From Osedax fenrisi (taxonomy: Eukaryota; Annelida; Polychaeta; Sabellida; Siboglinidae), in NCBI GenBank assembly GCA_964019155.1, contig OZ025241.1:10586629-10650628 (forward strand): DNA of 64,000 bases, read 5' to 3'. This document shows positions 46,735 to 61,800 of this stretch, in pieces. The translations under genes were made by a program, and so were the position numbers. Numbering within the stretch: the first letter of the stretch is position 1; the number at the start of each line of letters is the position of its first letter. The notes below the pieces were generated by a model. It was not told the DNA's origin and did not search any database. It worked only from the letters and a program-made list of their open reading frames with translations.

Positions 46735-49700
46735 TCGTCGCCGCGTCCATTTCATTATCGCGTTATTATTTACGAGTCGATTAACGATCGATTTCGACTC
46801 GCCGACATTTATTTATTTGATTTAGTGCATGAATATTGTAGTATGGACAGTTGGAAATGCGGACATTGACTACCTTTATTACCTTATACTACCTTATTTA
46901 TGTCTACTCAATGTACCAACTGACCCGCTACAATAATTATAACCTTAGTCGTTTGACTGATTCGTTGTCTCCACGAACAATTCTGTAATATACGAATATA
47001 TCCCGTAATGGCGATAGTATAGCCACATAAACGTACTATTAGACACTGTTGTGTATAGGTAGTATACCGTACAGTTATACACTGTTCTATGTAGGTAGCG
47101 AACCACCCGATTGTATACGATTGCCATCATCGTCGACAGCGTATGAGTGTATATAGATTCTATTAAATACTGTTCGTGCTTATACTTTCGTTATAGACGT
47201 GTACTTGTATATTATGCCGTCGTATAGTGTATATAGTTACAGGTATGTGCATTTTATTTACATTTATACCATTTGTATATTTATTTTCATTATGTTTTCG
47301 GTAATCAATAAAAAACATATTTATATTAAATATGACAAATATACAAACGTTGTATTCATTATTAATATGTTTTTAATATAATAAAATAATATTTTAAATC
47401 TAAATAACTATAATTGAATTTTACTTTTCCCGTTATATATATTAATATGGTGACCGAAAAAAAATAACAGGTAAAAAATAAAAAAGACAAAAAAACGGAA
47501 TAAATATAACAGTAAAAATTAAAAAAAATTATTTCAATTTATAATAGAAAATTATTAGGTTTTCTGAACTAATTCTGATATTTAATTTTTTTTTTTAAAT
47601 TAGAATAATTGTTTACATTGTATATAAATTTTTTTCATGTTATTTTTAACCTGTTATTTTTGTTCTGTTATTTTTTTTATCTAGATTCATATATATGCAT
47701 ATTGTATACATGATAAGATTGATTAATAATATTATGGTATTTGTTAGCACAGATATATAAATAACATACAATTAGTACATAGTTATAAAAATAAGTTCAG
47801 TTGTTAGTCACTAAAATAGTTTAACACACAAGTATATACTTTTATAAAAAATATTTTAGTATATTAAAAATAATATATTTTATATATATAAATAATATTG
47901 TATTTTTTATTGTAATATTAATAACAAATATATTTTTAATGAAAATTAAATTATACATACCTGTGTATTATGTATTTTTTAAATTGAACAAATAATACTA
48001 ATACTTTATTTCTAATATTGATTCCGACGTTAATAAATAACTGCAATTAATTATAAATATTTGTAGAGTTTTTGTAGAGACAACAAATAAAAGACATTTA
48101 ATACTTAAATAATATTTATAAATATATAAAAAGTGTAAAATTCAATATTTTTAATTAAGGGTGGAGGCGCGAGTTAAAATATGATTAATATTTTTATTTT
48201 AACAACACAAATTTATTATTTATTATCCATGTTTAATATATTATTTATATATTTGTAAATTTTCATTAATTATTTTTGAGTATTTATATCAATATAAAGT
48301 GTTTTTATAAGCGTAATCGATATAATAATTATTTGAAATTGACAGGATTTTTTGTAAATACTTGTCACATTTAATTGTATATTTCGATATAGTATACAAA
48401 TATGTTACCAAACAAATTTATATTTTTACATTAAGCATAGATTATAGATATATTCTATATAATTAATAAACACATCACGTATGTGTATAACAAGATATCA
48501 TTGGTTGAAAAGATACCCTTCCAAACAGACAATTTTGAAATGTTCTTTCTATAATTAGCTATGTCTAGTCAATACGTTATATTCTTGTATTTATTTTAAA
48601 TTATTCATTATTTATTTTTTATAATACTTATAAACTATTATTAAACTATTACTATAAATATAAATTTATATTTTTCCATTTTATAACTTCTATACATATA
48701 TTTGTATATACAATACGTTATATTCTTGTATTTATTTTAAATTATTCATTATTTATTTTTTATAATACTTATAAAATATTATTAAACTATTACTATAAAT
48801 ATAAATTTATATTTTTCCATTTTATAACTTCTATACACATATATATTTGTATATCTAATTATAATATTTGAGTACTACTCTATATTAGTACTAATTATTA
48901 TTGTTTTAGTGTTGTTTGTATACCATTATATTTTACTTATCATTTATATATATAAACGTAATATATATATATATATATATTTTATAATATTTGGTGACTA
49001 TTTGTTTAACAAAACTTTGAACATCATTTTCTCAAGTTTCTACTTTTTCACTTAGTAACCTCATATAAAAACCTACTACTTTTTTAATTTTTATTATTTT
49101 AATCTGAAATTTTTACTATAAATATAAAACATTTACATCTATAGGAACCTGTTGGATTTATTATTATATTTTATATTAATTAAGTAAATGATGATAAACT
49201 TGCATTTTAATGAAAAAAAATAAAAATAAATATTTAATTAATTTAAACTATTTTTTTACAATATTTTAAATTAAGTACATTTATAAATAGACAGATCCTT
49301 TATGATGGAGGAAAGTAACTGTTGAATACAAAAAAAAATATGTAATTATCTCCATTATAAACTATAGTTATGTATCCTTAACGTTTTTAGATAGAGTTAA
49401 ATTATCATTGTTTAGATGAACGCGCACCTCCCCCCATAATAATAAAGTATATTATATAGTTGTTATAATATAGATATATTATATAATATAACACATTTAT
49501 ATTATAAAACTACTACTGTAATGGTACAGTTTGATAGATATAGCATATATACATATTTAATAGGTAGTTGTGTATGTTTGATAGAGATCAAGATTTAACA
49601 AAGATTATTACCTAGGTAATATTATATAATAATTATATAACAAAACATCATATTAATCTTCATAGGAAATATTTAATCATCATTGTAAAGAGATTACATT

Positions 49701-49945
49701 AAATTTGCTAATAATTTCTAATAAGGTAATATATAATTTGTATATATAATACATGAATGAATTATAAACTATATTAAAATACTACATTAAATGTAATATA
49801 ATAAATACTATTTATATGTAATATTGCCTAATATTATAAAAAGTCCTTATCCATATACATAGATTTATAGTATTACTAATTAGTCAATACTTATTTATAT
49901 TATTATAGTTAAATACAAATCTATGGTCATAGATAACAAATATAG
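46735..49945. other. Intergenic DNA downstream of ATAD5
   Basis: The first 100 bp are CpG-rich (ATAD5 3' UTR). The rest is AT-rich with no coding frame. It holds one two-copy tandem duplication (48570-48852). Confidence 0.6.
48570..48852. repeat. Two-copy 141-bp tandem duplication
   Basis: CAATACGTTATATTCTTGTA begins both units (48570 and 48711); the units are nearly identical, so the duplication is recent. Confidence 0.92.
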
Positions 49946-49953
49946 GTTATAAT

Positions 49954-51475
49954 CAGAGCTGGGCAGTATCGCCGATACAGTATCTATTAATGCAAAAAAT
50001 CAGTATCGTAGATACATTTGTATTTGTATTAGTATCTATTATAAAAATTACAAAAGTATTTGTAATCGTATCTATTAGTCATAAATAGTATCTACGATAC
50101 GTATCTACTAAGACAATTATTTAAACAGATACATTTTATTAAATAATATATCATTTGGTCATTATATTTATTTTATATCAATATTTTATAATATCATTTA
50201 TAATTAATTTTAATATATATATACATTATATATATATATTTTTTAATAAAATATCTTTTGTAAATATTGAAATTAATTCATTGTGTGAACGCACATTAAG
50301 AATTATGATATATCAATTATAGTGATTTATTCTCAAAAACCATTATATACATTTATTGAAAATAAAGAAATTATTTTGATAATATATTTTATATAATAAT
50401 TGATTTATAATTCAAAATTATATATTATATAGAAAGATAAAATCATTTTAATAAATATGATAATTCTAAATAATAATAATTAATAATTAATTTTTTGTAT
50501 TATTGATTATTTACTATATTCATGTTTAACATTCGAAAGTAAAGGTCGCTGATTATTTTTAGTTGAAAAATAGTGTATTGTAATAATGTATATTTCTCTA
50601 TAGTCTGTAATGGCTCATAGTATAATTTCAGATGAAATAATTATTTCGTTTAAATTAATTAGTTTAAACGCTAATACACTAACATATTCATTGTGGGCAT
50701 CATTAAATGTCAATAAATATCAACAAATGTATTCTATATCATCTATTGAAGAACACGTTATAAGGTGTAAATACTTAATATGTCATTTTATAGGAGGTAT
50801 CCCACTAGCAGTATTTCCGGAAATAATGTCCTGAAATATTTTGCGAAAGTTATTTTCTAGCAAGTTAACTACAATTTTAGTGGGTTACCCTCTTACTTTC
50901 CGGCAACTTTCCGGAAAAATAGTAACTTTAAAGGGGGTATCCCACTATAAATTACTAGAAAATCACTTTCTATAAAACATATCCGGATATTATTTCCGTA
51001 AAAAGGGTAGATATCCCACTACAAGATTTTCCGGCAAATTACCGGAAATATTGTAACTTTAAAACCATTTTCTATCAAGTTGTAATGAGATACCCTATAA
51101 AGTTATTATATTTCAGGCAAGTTGCCGGAAAGTAAGTGGGTTTCCCAGTAAAATTATAGTTAACTTTATAGAAAATAGTTTTAAAGTTAAAATACTTGTA
51201 GTGGGATACCCCCTTAATGTTCCTCGATATGTACTTTCAAATCAACATCGATTAATATATATATAAATATAATTGATATCTATATACTATATACATTGTA
51301 TATAATTATAATGTATTTGTATCTACTAAGATGTATCTACTAAGAAAATTATGAATTTGTAATTGTATCTACTATGATTTTTTTAAAGTAATTGTAGTAG
51401 TATCTATTATAAGAAAAAAATGTGTAATTGTAATTGTATCCATTATAAATTTTTCGAGTATCGTGCCCAGCTCTG
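49954..51475. mobile_element. Non-autonomous hAT transposon, 1522 bp
   Basis: Ends CAGAGCTGGGCAGTATCG and CGTGCCCAGCTCTG form terminal inverted repeats of hAT type, and the flanks are perfect 8-bp duplications GTTATAAT (49946-49953 and 51476-51483). Subterminal regions are rich in copies of GTATCTACTA/TAGTAGATAC. I find no transposase frame (longest plausible frame 74 codons, no motif). A family D foldback element is nested inside at 50793-51216. Confidence 0.93.
50793..51216. mobile_element. MITE family D, compound copy nested in the hAT element
   Basis: Starts GGAGGTATCCCACTAGCAG, ends TAGTGGGATACCCCCTTAA. Internally it repeats the terminus in both orientations (for example GGGGGTATCCCACTA near 50936) together with TTTCCGGAAA-like blocks, as if two units had fused. 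About twice the length of the copy at 11984-12204. Confidence 0.8.
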
Positions 51476-51689
51476 GTTATAATATAATGTAGTGTGTGAC
51501 AATTTAAAATTGATATAGTATTATTACATAATCGATATTATCTATTATATAATGATACATATTTAGTATATATATATATATATATATATATATTCATGAT
51601 ATCATATATAATCTATGATAAAATAAGTATGGTATTATCTCCCTGATATTATGTAATCAATTCTATACAATTTTTTAAATAAAGCGATC

Positions 51690-52200
51690 AACGGCTAATT
51701 CTAGATTAGTGGGCGTGTCGGGTAGGCGTGTCAAACTCGCGCGCTCGTTACGTAACCACTATCAACAACAACAAACCACCGCCACACGTGCTGAACACGT
51801 AATACACAGTAGAAGGGGTATTATATCATTGTGGATGTTAACGAATGTACCGATATCATCGCGTTTGACGTCCCTACCCCCTCGTTACATTGTTGCAACC
51901 CGGTTATATAATACCGGCGTACGAGGATCATCACAATAGACCGCCAGCTGGGCTGTAACAATAGAAGTTGACAGGATAGGTGTGGAGGGATTAAAACGCA
52001 GAGGCCGCATACTGTATCTAGGCCACCGCGAAGTGTATTGTTTAATTAGCAACAATAGAACTAGGTCTATTGTTCAGTTCAATAACAGTAGCAGTGGTAG
52101 AGGTGGCTCGCTATTAAAGAGAACTCACATGGTCATGCGATCAATGACGTAACACTAGTTGATCGGTTTTAGTGTACCAGTTCTACTTACTGTGTTCAGG
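51690..52200 (+). promoter_or_regulatory. CpG-richer block, likely promoter/5' UTR of the ARM gene
   Basis: Base composition shifts sharply from AT-rich flanks to a GC- and CpG-richer segment (GGCGTGTCGGGTAGGCGTGT, CCGGCGTACGAGG). No conserved protein reads through it. It lies 300-800 bp before the first ARM coding exon. Whether it is promoter, UTR exon or both cannot be decided here. Confidence 0.5.
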
Positions 52201-52280
52201 TATTATACATTATAGCACACATTGTATTATGTGTGTGTAGATATGACTATAGGTTTGACTATATAGAAAATAGTTTATAA

Positions 52281-52281
<1 letters not shown>

Positions 52282-52360
<79 letters not shown>

Positions 52361-52432
52361 AACTACTACTACTACTACTACTACTACTAATACTACTACA
52401 ACTTCTACTACTATTACTACTACTACTATAGT
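52282..52432. repeat. (ACT)n microsatellite
   Basis: About 150 bp of ACT repeats with few interruptions, in the presumed 5' UTR or upstream region of the ARM gene. Confidence 0.97.
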
Positions 52433-52505
52433 ACTAAAGCTGATAGAACTTTATATAGTGCAAGCACAAGTAATACTAGTAGTACCCCAGTAACTGTCAA
52501 TCAAG

Positions 52506-55500
52506 ATGTTGTCTTCACCAGCATTAGAACACACCAACATCCTTGAAGAGGAGGTCACAATGCCCAGGTTTGTACAGCTATATAGCAAGGTTTGTACTGC
52601 TATATAGCATGGTTTGTACAGCTATATAGCAAGGTTTGTACAGCTATATAGCAAGGTTTGTACAGCTATATAGCAAGGTTTGTACAGCTATATAGCATGG
52701 TTTGTACAGCTATATAGCAAGGTTTGTACAGCTATATAGCAAGGTTTGTACAGCTATATAGCAAGGTTTGTACAGCTATATAGCATGGTTTGTACAGCTA
52801 TATAGCAAGGTTTGTACAGCTATATAGCAAGGTTTGTACAGCTATATAGCAAGGTTTGTACAGCTATGATATGTGTTGAGATTAGATTGGGGTATACTAT
52901 AGTATACATCTAGGTTATGACACTGTTATTAAAATGGGAATACGTATATAAATTTATAACTGATTTGAATTTAATTTGTTGACTTATGTTATCGTTATAA
53001 AATATTTCAATTTTATTATTTCCATTATATTTTCTTACATAAAACGTAATCAACATTGATAATCAAATCAGTTAATTTCAAGAATTATTTTCAATGAATT
53101 ATATTTATATAAATAATTATAATATGAATTAAATATATGTATATATATAAATGGTATGTAAAAAAAATGTAGTTTATATTTCTTTGGTAATATAGAATAT
53201 TAATTAATATATTATTGTAGAATCAGTATTCAATATTAAACCATAAACCATACAATCTATAAATCTTGAACAATATAAAGATGATTCGATGACTAAGATC
53301 ACCTATCCTATGTTTATATTCACAATACTCTATACCTATCTGAAGGTGTTAACATATAACACTAAGTATCCTGTTCCCTTGTCTACTTCTCCTCTAGGCT
53401 TAGTGATTGGCTATCACTCTGCTATCTATATTCGGTATCAAGTTTCTATTATCTGTGACTATTAGACCAACATTCACAGCTATACTCTGATAATATACTT
53501 ATCAATAAACCTGCACTTATTCAGTCCGTCAATAATAGTCTATTAAAAACTTATGAAAAGTATATTTACGATTAACTTTTCTTTAATAACTTATCTCTCA
53601 ACCCTACTGTCAATACCACTCTACCAAGTCGTTATTTTATCAACCTATCCCTTCCCAGTATTTACAGTCAATAATATGTACACATCTCTGCAATGTCATG
53701 CAAACACTTCTTTTTAATTTTAACAAATTCCTTCCTTCTGTTCATGTGCTATATATCATACATCTCGCATTCTTACCCTTAACAAAGTGATTATAACACA
53801 TATTATACTACTTAATTAGTAATTCTACATAGATTTCTATTTACCCGTCTACTTCCCCAAATACCACACGTGCTGTCTTACCTTCACCACTATGACTAAT
53901 TTTAATTAATATTCTACAATTAATGGCTTACTTCATTAAATGATTACTCTCTAAGACACTCGGAACTCTTCCCCTATAAGTAAGTCCATCAGATTACATT
54001 CATTAGGAAAATGTTCCAATCTTAAGTTAATATTTAACATTATTTTATAATTATTTACTTATTTCGTATCTAGGTTCGTATTTGATATTATTTGTTTATA
54101 CATGTCATTCAGACTTCCTCGCATCGATTAACTTTCGAGGTATACATTCACTTATTATTATATAGTTTGAAATACTTCACATCACCTATATATATATGTA
54201 TATATTTTGTTATTTTATTTATGCGGAATCATTTATTTTCCAAATGGCTCTAATGTCCCTTCAAAGCGGTTTTCGTATAAGGGCATCCAGGTTTTAATGA
54301 AAGCCAATCATTTTGTATACACTATTATATATATGCATGATTTACTGATGATCAATACCACACTAACTCTCCTAATAGAGTGGAATCTAGCGAGGATAAC
54401 ATACCTACCGTAAAAGAGAGAATTCACATAGACGCCAGTCAGTCACAGGTTTGTCACACCTCTTATTCTATTACTGTTGTAACCTAATTGTAACCCATCG
54501 CAGTTGTAACCTAATCTTATTGTAACCTATTCTATTTTATTTGTGACCTAATCTTATTGTAACCTATTCTGTTTTAGTTGTGACCTAATCTTATTGTAAC
54601 CTATTCTGTTTTAGTTGTGACCTAATCTTATTGTAACCTGTCGCAGTTGTAACCTAATCCTATTCCGGCGGTAATTCTCTCAGTTGTAAACAATTATTAC
54701 ATAATACTACATTGTTATTAACGAGTGTTTTATATTTCTTTTTATTAGCACATTTATAATATAATTAATATATGTTATTATCAATGATATAATAGTTGTA
54801 TAATTATTATATACCTCGAGTTATGTAAGTATATATATGCATATAATAAAATGGATAAAACAGCAAAATTGAGATTATAAACTATATAACCCCACCATAA
54901 AAGAGTAAACCTTCTACCCTAACCTTACCTTCACAACTAACCTAACATTCAACCATAACCTAACCTTCAACCATAACCTAACTTTCACACAAATGCGCCA
55001 GGTGGTGAAGAAAGCAGCGAAGAAGAAAGTGAACAAAGTTCTGAAGCTTGACCTCGAGGAATTGCTCGCTAAGATTACGGAATGTGCGGCCGATGTTCAT
55101 CGTTACCTCGTCGACAACCCCTGTTAGTCAACGGAATGGGGTGGGGGGGAGGCAGAGGAGGTGGTGGGGGATGAGGATGAGGAGTAGGGGGAGATGAAGG
55201 GAAGGGGAGGAGGAGGTGGAGGAGGTCGTGGGGGAGGAGTAAGAGGAGGAGGTGGAGAAATAGGGGGAGGAGAAGGAATAGGATGAGGAGGAAGATGAAG
55301 AGGAGGAGGAAATTGAGGAGGATGAAGATGAAGAGGAGACCTTGGAGAAGTAGGAGGAGGTGTAGTCGTTAGAGAGTAAATCTGAGGGCGTACTTGGGAA
55401 TATTCTCTCTCCAAACAACCGCATTCACATATATCTAATACACCAATAACAACCCAAGATTATTGGCGAATATCAGTAAGTTTGGCTTCGGGCGTAATAG

Positions 55501-58500
55501 TGGGTGGGGCTCCCTGTATACAGATGGCATGCTCTCTATTGTGGTGGTGGTGTATAGCTTAAAGTACATCTGTCATAATATCCATGAGTAATATCAGCGG
55601 TTAAACCAGCGAATATTCAGTGGTGCATTGTGTGTACATAAATATGCGCGCGTGTATGAGTATACGTATATATTTCTGTATGTTTCTTATACATGATAAT
55701 AATAATCGTATTCATTAAGCGAGGATGTGAACCTTGAGATAATATTATACTATAGTTATCAATCGTATTACATTAAAACATATACAGTGATATCGCCCTT
55801 GACCTAGATTCACTGGATCACATACGTTTAATATGTTTACCTAACTGTTTATGATCTTCTTCATTCTCATTTTTTTTCCTATTTATCATAACTTCATCCC
55901 AATTTAGAAGCATATTTCATCATATTTTTATTACATTACACTATAAGTATTGTTAGCTTATATTGTTATTATTATTATAATAATTACAGTTGATAATAAA
56001 CATATTGCAATATATTAATTTTAAAAACTATACATTAACATCTCAGAAATCTATGCTTAAATACCCTAATGAAGATATCCCTAATATGATATCAATGTAC
56101 TTCATACTTGAATAACAATAGTAAAGATTAAAGTATTATTTTAAAGCATTTTAGAAATAATAAGAAATAGAATATTATATTTATATTGATCTTAATCTGA
56201 AGCCCTTTAGAGGAAATAATAACATTAATAATTATATATTTCATACGAAAAAAAATGTACAATTTAAAACTTCTAATAAATATTTATTACAATCATTACG
56301 AACAGTTGCTAATGAAGAAGAAGTCTCCTCCAGTGTTGTGGCTTCGGACTGTCTGGAACCTTCGTCTAAAGAAACAGCTGAAGTAGACTCCTTAACGGGG
56401 CCCCCCGATAACGGGCTAGAGGTCACCCTTCCAGAGGTCACCGTACCAGAGGTCACCCTGCCAGAGATCACACCCTATCAGAAGTTTGCCGCCGACGTCC
56501 AGTTCATAAGAGAAGCTTCCATTTACGGAAGAGGTTACTAACGCTACTAGATACGAGTGTAGTTATTAGTACCGGATTCACTTTCAAGGATTGAGGTTTT
56601 ATATTTCATCCTATGCTGAACGTAATTCTATAAAAAAGATTTATTTTATTCTATTTATGATATTACCTTCGTTTAGATCGATATTATTGTATATATTATG
56701 TAAATATTATTATTAAAATTGATTAATCTAATTTATATTTAATTTTTATACGCATTGAAATAATATTTGGGTTTACATTTTATTTATATTAAAGTGTAAT
56801 TTATTATAAATTTCATTTAAAATTGTTAATATCTCATATAGTGAGATTCTAAACAATTATATATTTATTGCGTAAAACAATATATAAATTGTCTTCTATG
56901 AAATGTCACTAAAATGCCATATAGTAATAATAGATTAACAATAAAACGTTTATGATAATGAAGTAGTAATACAGCCTGCCAGATAAGTGGTCTACAAACT
57001 ACTTAACATTAATGAATATTAATCTTTAACAACCTCAGGGAGAGATAGTTACACCTCTCCCTCCTCTCCCTCACCCTCCCCCTCACTCGTACCCTACCGG
57101 CCAGGAAGTCAGCAGAAGAGAATGGCGGTAGGGGAACACATGCATCAGGTAAACGTGGGCAGTCTGATGACGGAGATATGGAACAGGGGTCTTCGCGTGA
57201 ACTTCCTGGACAGTGAACATAAGATCATCTGCAACGCTATGAAGGTAGTAGTAGTGTGTGTTAGGGGTTAGGGGACGTACTATCAGTAATAGGGGTGAGG
57301 GGTGTGTTATCAGTAATAGGGGTGAGGGGCGTGTTATCAGTAATAGGGGTAAGGGATATGTTATTAGTAATAGGGGTGAGGGGTATGTTATCAGTAATAG
57401 GGGTGAGGGGTGTATTTTCAGTATTAGGGGGTGTTATCAGTAATAGGGGTGAGGGGTGTGTTATCAGTAATAGGGGTAAGGGCGTGTTATCAGTAATAGG
57501 TGTGTGTTATCAGTAATAGGGCTGAGGGGTATGTTATCAGTAATAGGGGTGAGTGGTGTGTTATCAGTAATAGGGGTGAGGGGTGTGTTATCAGTAATAG
57601 GGGTGAAGCGTATGTTATCAGTAATAGTGGTGAGGGGGGTGTTATCAATAATAGGGATGAGGGGCGTGTTATCAGTAATAGGGTTGTAGGACATACACTA
57701 ACTGGTTAACTACAGATAGTGGTAATGAAGTTATCAGATAATGTTAGTGTATTTCTGCTAGTATGGTGTACTGTTATAGGTAGTATTCGACCTGCCCCAC
57801 TGTTTTTATAAATGCCTATAAATATACGAATATAGAAAAAATACCGTTATTTCATATATATGAATATTATATTCAATATTGAATTCTCCTGTCAATTAAA
57901 TGTAGCCATTATTAAACAAATAATTTTAATATAAATCTAAATATCAATTCAGCTTAATGATTATACACTATTAATATAATATATAATATAATATTTTATT
58001 AAGATATTATCTTTTTTCAGATTTCTTTAACGATAAAATCTGAAATATGTTTTTAAATTGTGAACAATTCAAATAATTTAATAACCGATACCCATAAGTA
58101 TATATTGCATATATGTTAACTCTTCACTAGATATAATCTGAAATAGTATCATGTATACTTACTATAGTTATTATTTCCATTCGAATGATAGATTATTAGC
58201 ACGAAATAGATTTATTTAAAATAGAAAGTAGTACATTAAAAATAATAACAAATGTATAAATTATAACAATATTAATATTATTAGTTATATCTTTTTAGTT
58301 TAAATAATTATATAATATTTAGAATTTATTTATTGACTATTCAAATTTTTCTATTTTTGTATCCATTATTATTATTCTATTAATCGTTGTACACGTATAT
58401 TACAGGGAATAATGGTGGCCGTGTGGAATTCATCTGATAGGTCGAAACAACTTTCAGAAAATCTTCTAAAAAACAACACGTATATAGATTTATTTCGCTA

Positions 58501-58706
58501 CTTGAAGGTTTAAATTCATGATGATTATCAACTATATATTAATCAATCACGAACTTTGCGCTTTCTAAAATAATATAATTTATTATTGTATTCATATAAT
58601 AGAAATACATGAATAATATTTATATTGATTATATTAATTATATTATTATTTATAGATAATTACATAAAAGTTAGTACATCATATACACTATATACTTCTC
58701 CAATCA

Positions 58707-58751
<45 letters not shown>

Positions 58752-58768
58752 TCTCTCTCTCTCTCTCC

Positions 58769-58809
<41 letters not shown>

Positions 58810-61800
58810 CATCTCTCTCTCTCTCTCTCCCTCCATCTCTCTCTCTCTCTCACTCTCTCTATACATTTATATTGATTATAAATTTAATAAAATGTAATTT
58901 ATAAAATATATTATAAATACATATTCGTTAGGACGAGAGACTGAAATTAACGAGCGACGATTCGTCCAATGAAATGCCTAGTTTAATACCGATCGTCTAT
59001 TTCACTAAAGGCCTACTGGGCATACTACACAATATCGTGAACCACTGTAATGATGCTAGGTTAGAATTCTATATTAAACAATTGGCAAAAATTTGAAAAG
59101 TATGTAGAAATTAAATATATTATTTAAAATCTTTGTATATAAAATAATGATATTTTTGCATGAACGCACAATTTTTAAATATTATATATATTTAATTATA
59201 ATATTTATATATATATATATATATATATAATTATTATGATATCTTTATTTATATAGCAGTTAAATTAAAATATATTAGTATATAATTTATATAATGTTAT
59301 TATTTATTAATAATTATATTATTATATAGTATAACATAATGATTTATTTAGTGAAATACCTATTTTATTCGTATTCTTTCATTTGCCTTCTCAATCGGCT
59401 TGCAGCAAGTTTCTTAGTGTAAATTGTAATAGCAGCCGTCAATATGTAACACTACATCACACAGAGAGGCCTTCAGAGATATCTCGGCTGTTGATATATT
59501 CTACGGATACAAGTCTGTAAGGAACCTCATGATTAAATGTAAGGTATGGGAATGTATTCTGTATTGTTATTTTGGTGGAGTGCATTCATCCCATCCAGGA
59601 ATTAGATGAAGTTTTCACTTATAACCATATGGCTTTAATGTCCCTTCTCAAAATAAGCCGCTCTCATGTTAAGGCATCCATTATTTTAACGAGAACCGTT
59701 TATTTATTTATACATAATTATATAAGATCACTTATAAATATTTGTAAGACCTATTTTATTGGTTCGGACGAGGCTTGAACCCGCGTCCTACTGCTTGTGT
59801 GTATGACGCTTTAGCTAACTAAGCCACACTGGCAGTATGTGTTGATCATCATATGTTAGCTTTCATCTGCATGCTGCACAGATATAATTTATAATCAATA
59901 AACTGACACATTACGTAATCTAACAATGATCTATTATTAAGGCCATACATGCAAATATTATCGCAGTCAGCACTATTTCCGAAAAATATTCGTGCTTTGT
60001 ATAGATCAAACATGTTCCTGCAGATATTCCCAAATCCACTTTTTTGAGTGAATATCTTTAATGTGGCTTAAATTTAGTCTACGTTAGGTTTTTAATCATT
60101 TTACTAACATTAAATTCTATCTATTTCTACCCGTTTTAAAACTATTATCAATTTTCCAATCTATAAATTGATACCTATTTTGTTGCATTATTCGATGATA
60201 TTCAGTCGGACAAGTGTTATTTTATTTGTTATTTTTGTTATTTTTTATTTGGTGGAGTCCTTTCATCCCATCCAGGAACTTAGATGAAGTTTTCACTTAT
60301 AACCATATATGGCTCTAATGTCCCTTCGAAGCCGCTCTCATGTTAAGGCATTAATGGTTTTAACGAGAGCCGATCATTTAATTATACACAATTATATAAG
60401 ATCACTTCTAAATAATATCTTAAGACCCATTTTATAAAATTAATTAATGGTCCGGACGGGGCTCGAACCAGTGTCCTACTGCTTGTGTGTCTGACGCCTT
60501 AGCCACTGAGCCACACAGGTAGTTAACATGTTTAGTGTACTAAACGTGTTGCTCACCCTCACCACCAGGCGAACATGTTACTAGCCTACATCATCAACGA
60601 AGACGAGAGTGAGAGAATATTCGCAGACACCCGCAGTGTTGGCTTCATCGTAGGCATTCTGTCTAACGCCATGAATTCGGTTTGTATGAACGATATTAGC
60701 ATGTGTTAAACCAGTGGTTCCCAACCTATGGGTCATGATTCACGACTTATGACTAAATTTGGGTCATTGGATTTTGTTGTGATTTTTTATTTACATGACT
60801 CATGACTCATGAGCCAATTTCTAAAAATATTTATATATATATTATAGTTTATATTTTTCATTTATGACTAAAATAAAATTTTTCATTGGGTCATAGTATA
60901 TTTTTAAATCAAGTATTATCAAAAAAAAGGGTCATGATGAAAAAATGTTGGGAACTACTATGTTAAAAAATCTACTATAATTTTATCTTTTCATTTGTAC
61001 TTCATTTTATAAAGATAATAATAACATTTTATTATAAATATTCCGTTTATCTAAAATAGAATATTTTTTCCAACTACCCTTAACTCTATTAACCGATTAT
61101 AAATTATGGTAATTAACGTAAACTAATCACCCCTGATACCCAATGAAGCCAGACAGACACTCTAAGAAGTACGGGTTCCACGCAGGCGAACTTATCAACG
61201 GAATGAACAAAATGGCGATCAACGACTCGAATAAGGTCGTTAACACGTCGCCGTATCATTTATATATTGTCCTTTTAAAGATAGGTTTACACGTAAATGA
61301 TAGTTATATATACGATATATATGATCTTAATCTGAAGCCTTTTAGAGGAAATAATAACATAAATAATTATATATTTCATACGAAAAAAAATTTACAATTT
61401 AAAACTTCTAATAAATATCTATTATTATTATTTATTATCATTATTATTATTATTATTATAATATATCGGCTACTCCAGAATCATATACATTTAAATATAA
61501 AAGAAATATAATATTCTACGCGTTAATACGCTATAAATGTAGCATTAACATAACGAACGCGCTAAACACGACGAACAATACGATATCTCTCGACGTCTGT
61601 AATAATCCCCCGTGAATTAAAATCTATTAACGCGCGAATAATATGTGTCAGCCGGTAGCGCACGACGATGTAATACGTGTAAATATGTCATCGCAAGCCT
61701 ATGGCATAACACCTTTCTTCTTAAAGGTGACGCCGTACTCTATACAATTCTTTGTTTATTTCTACGTATGCTAACGTATGTTATCGTTATCGCAAATATT

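Noticed and set aside
55124..55424. Pro-rich and Ser-rich minus-strand proteins
   Set aside because: Low-complexity purine tract read on the opposite strand; it lies in an ARM intron.
58625..58897. Leu/Ser-rich 90-codon frame
   Set aside because: Translation of the (CT)n microsatellite.
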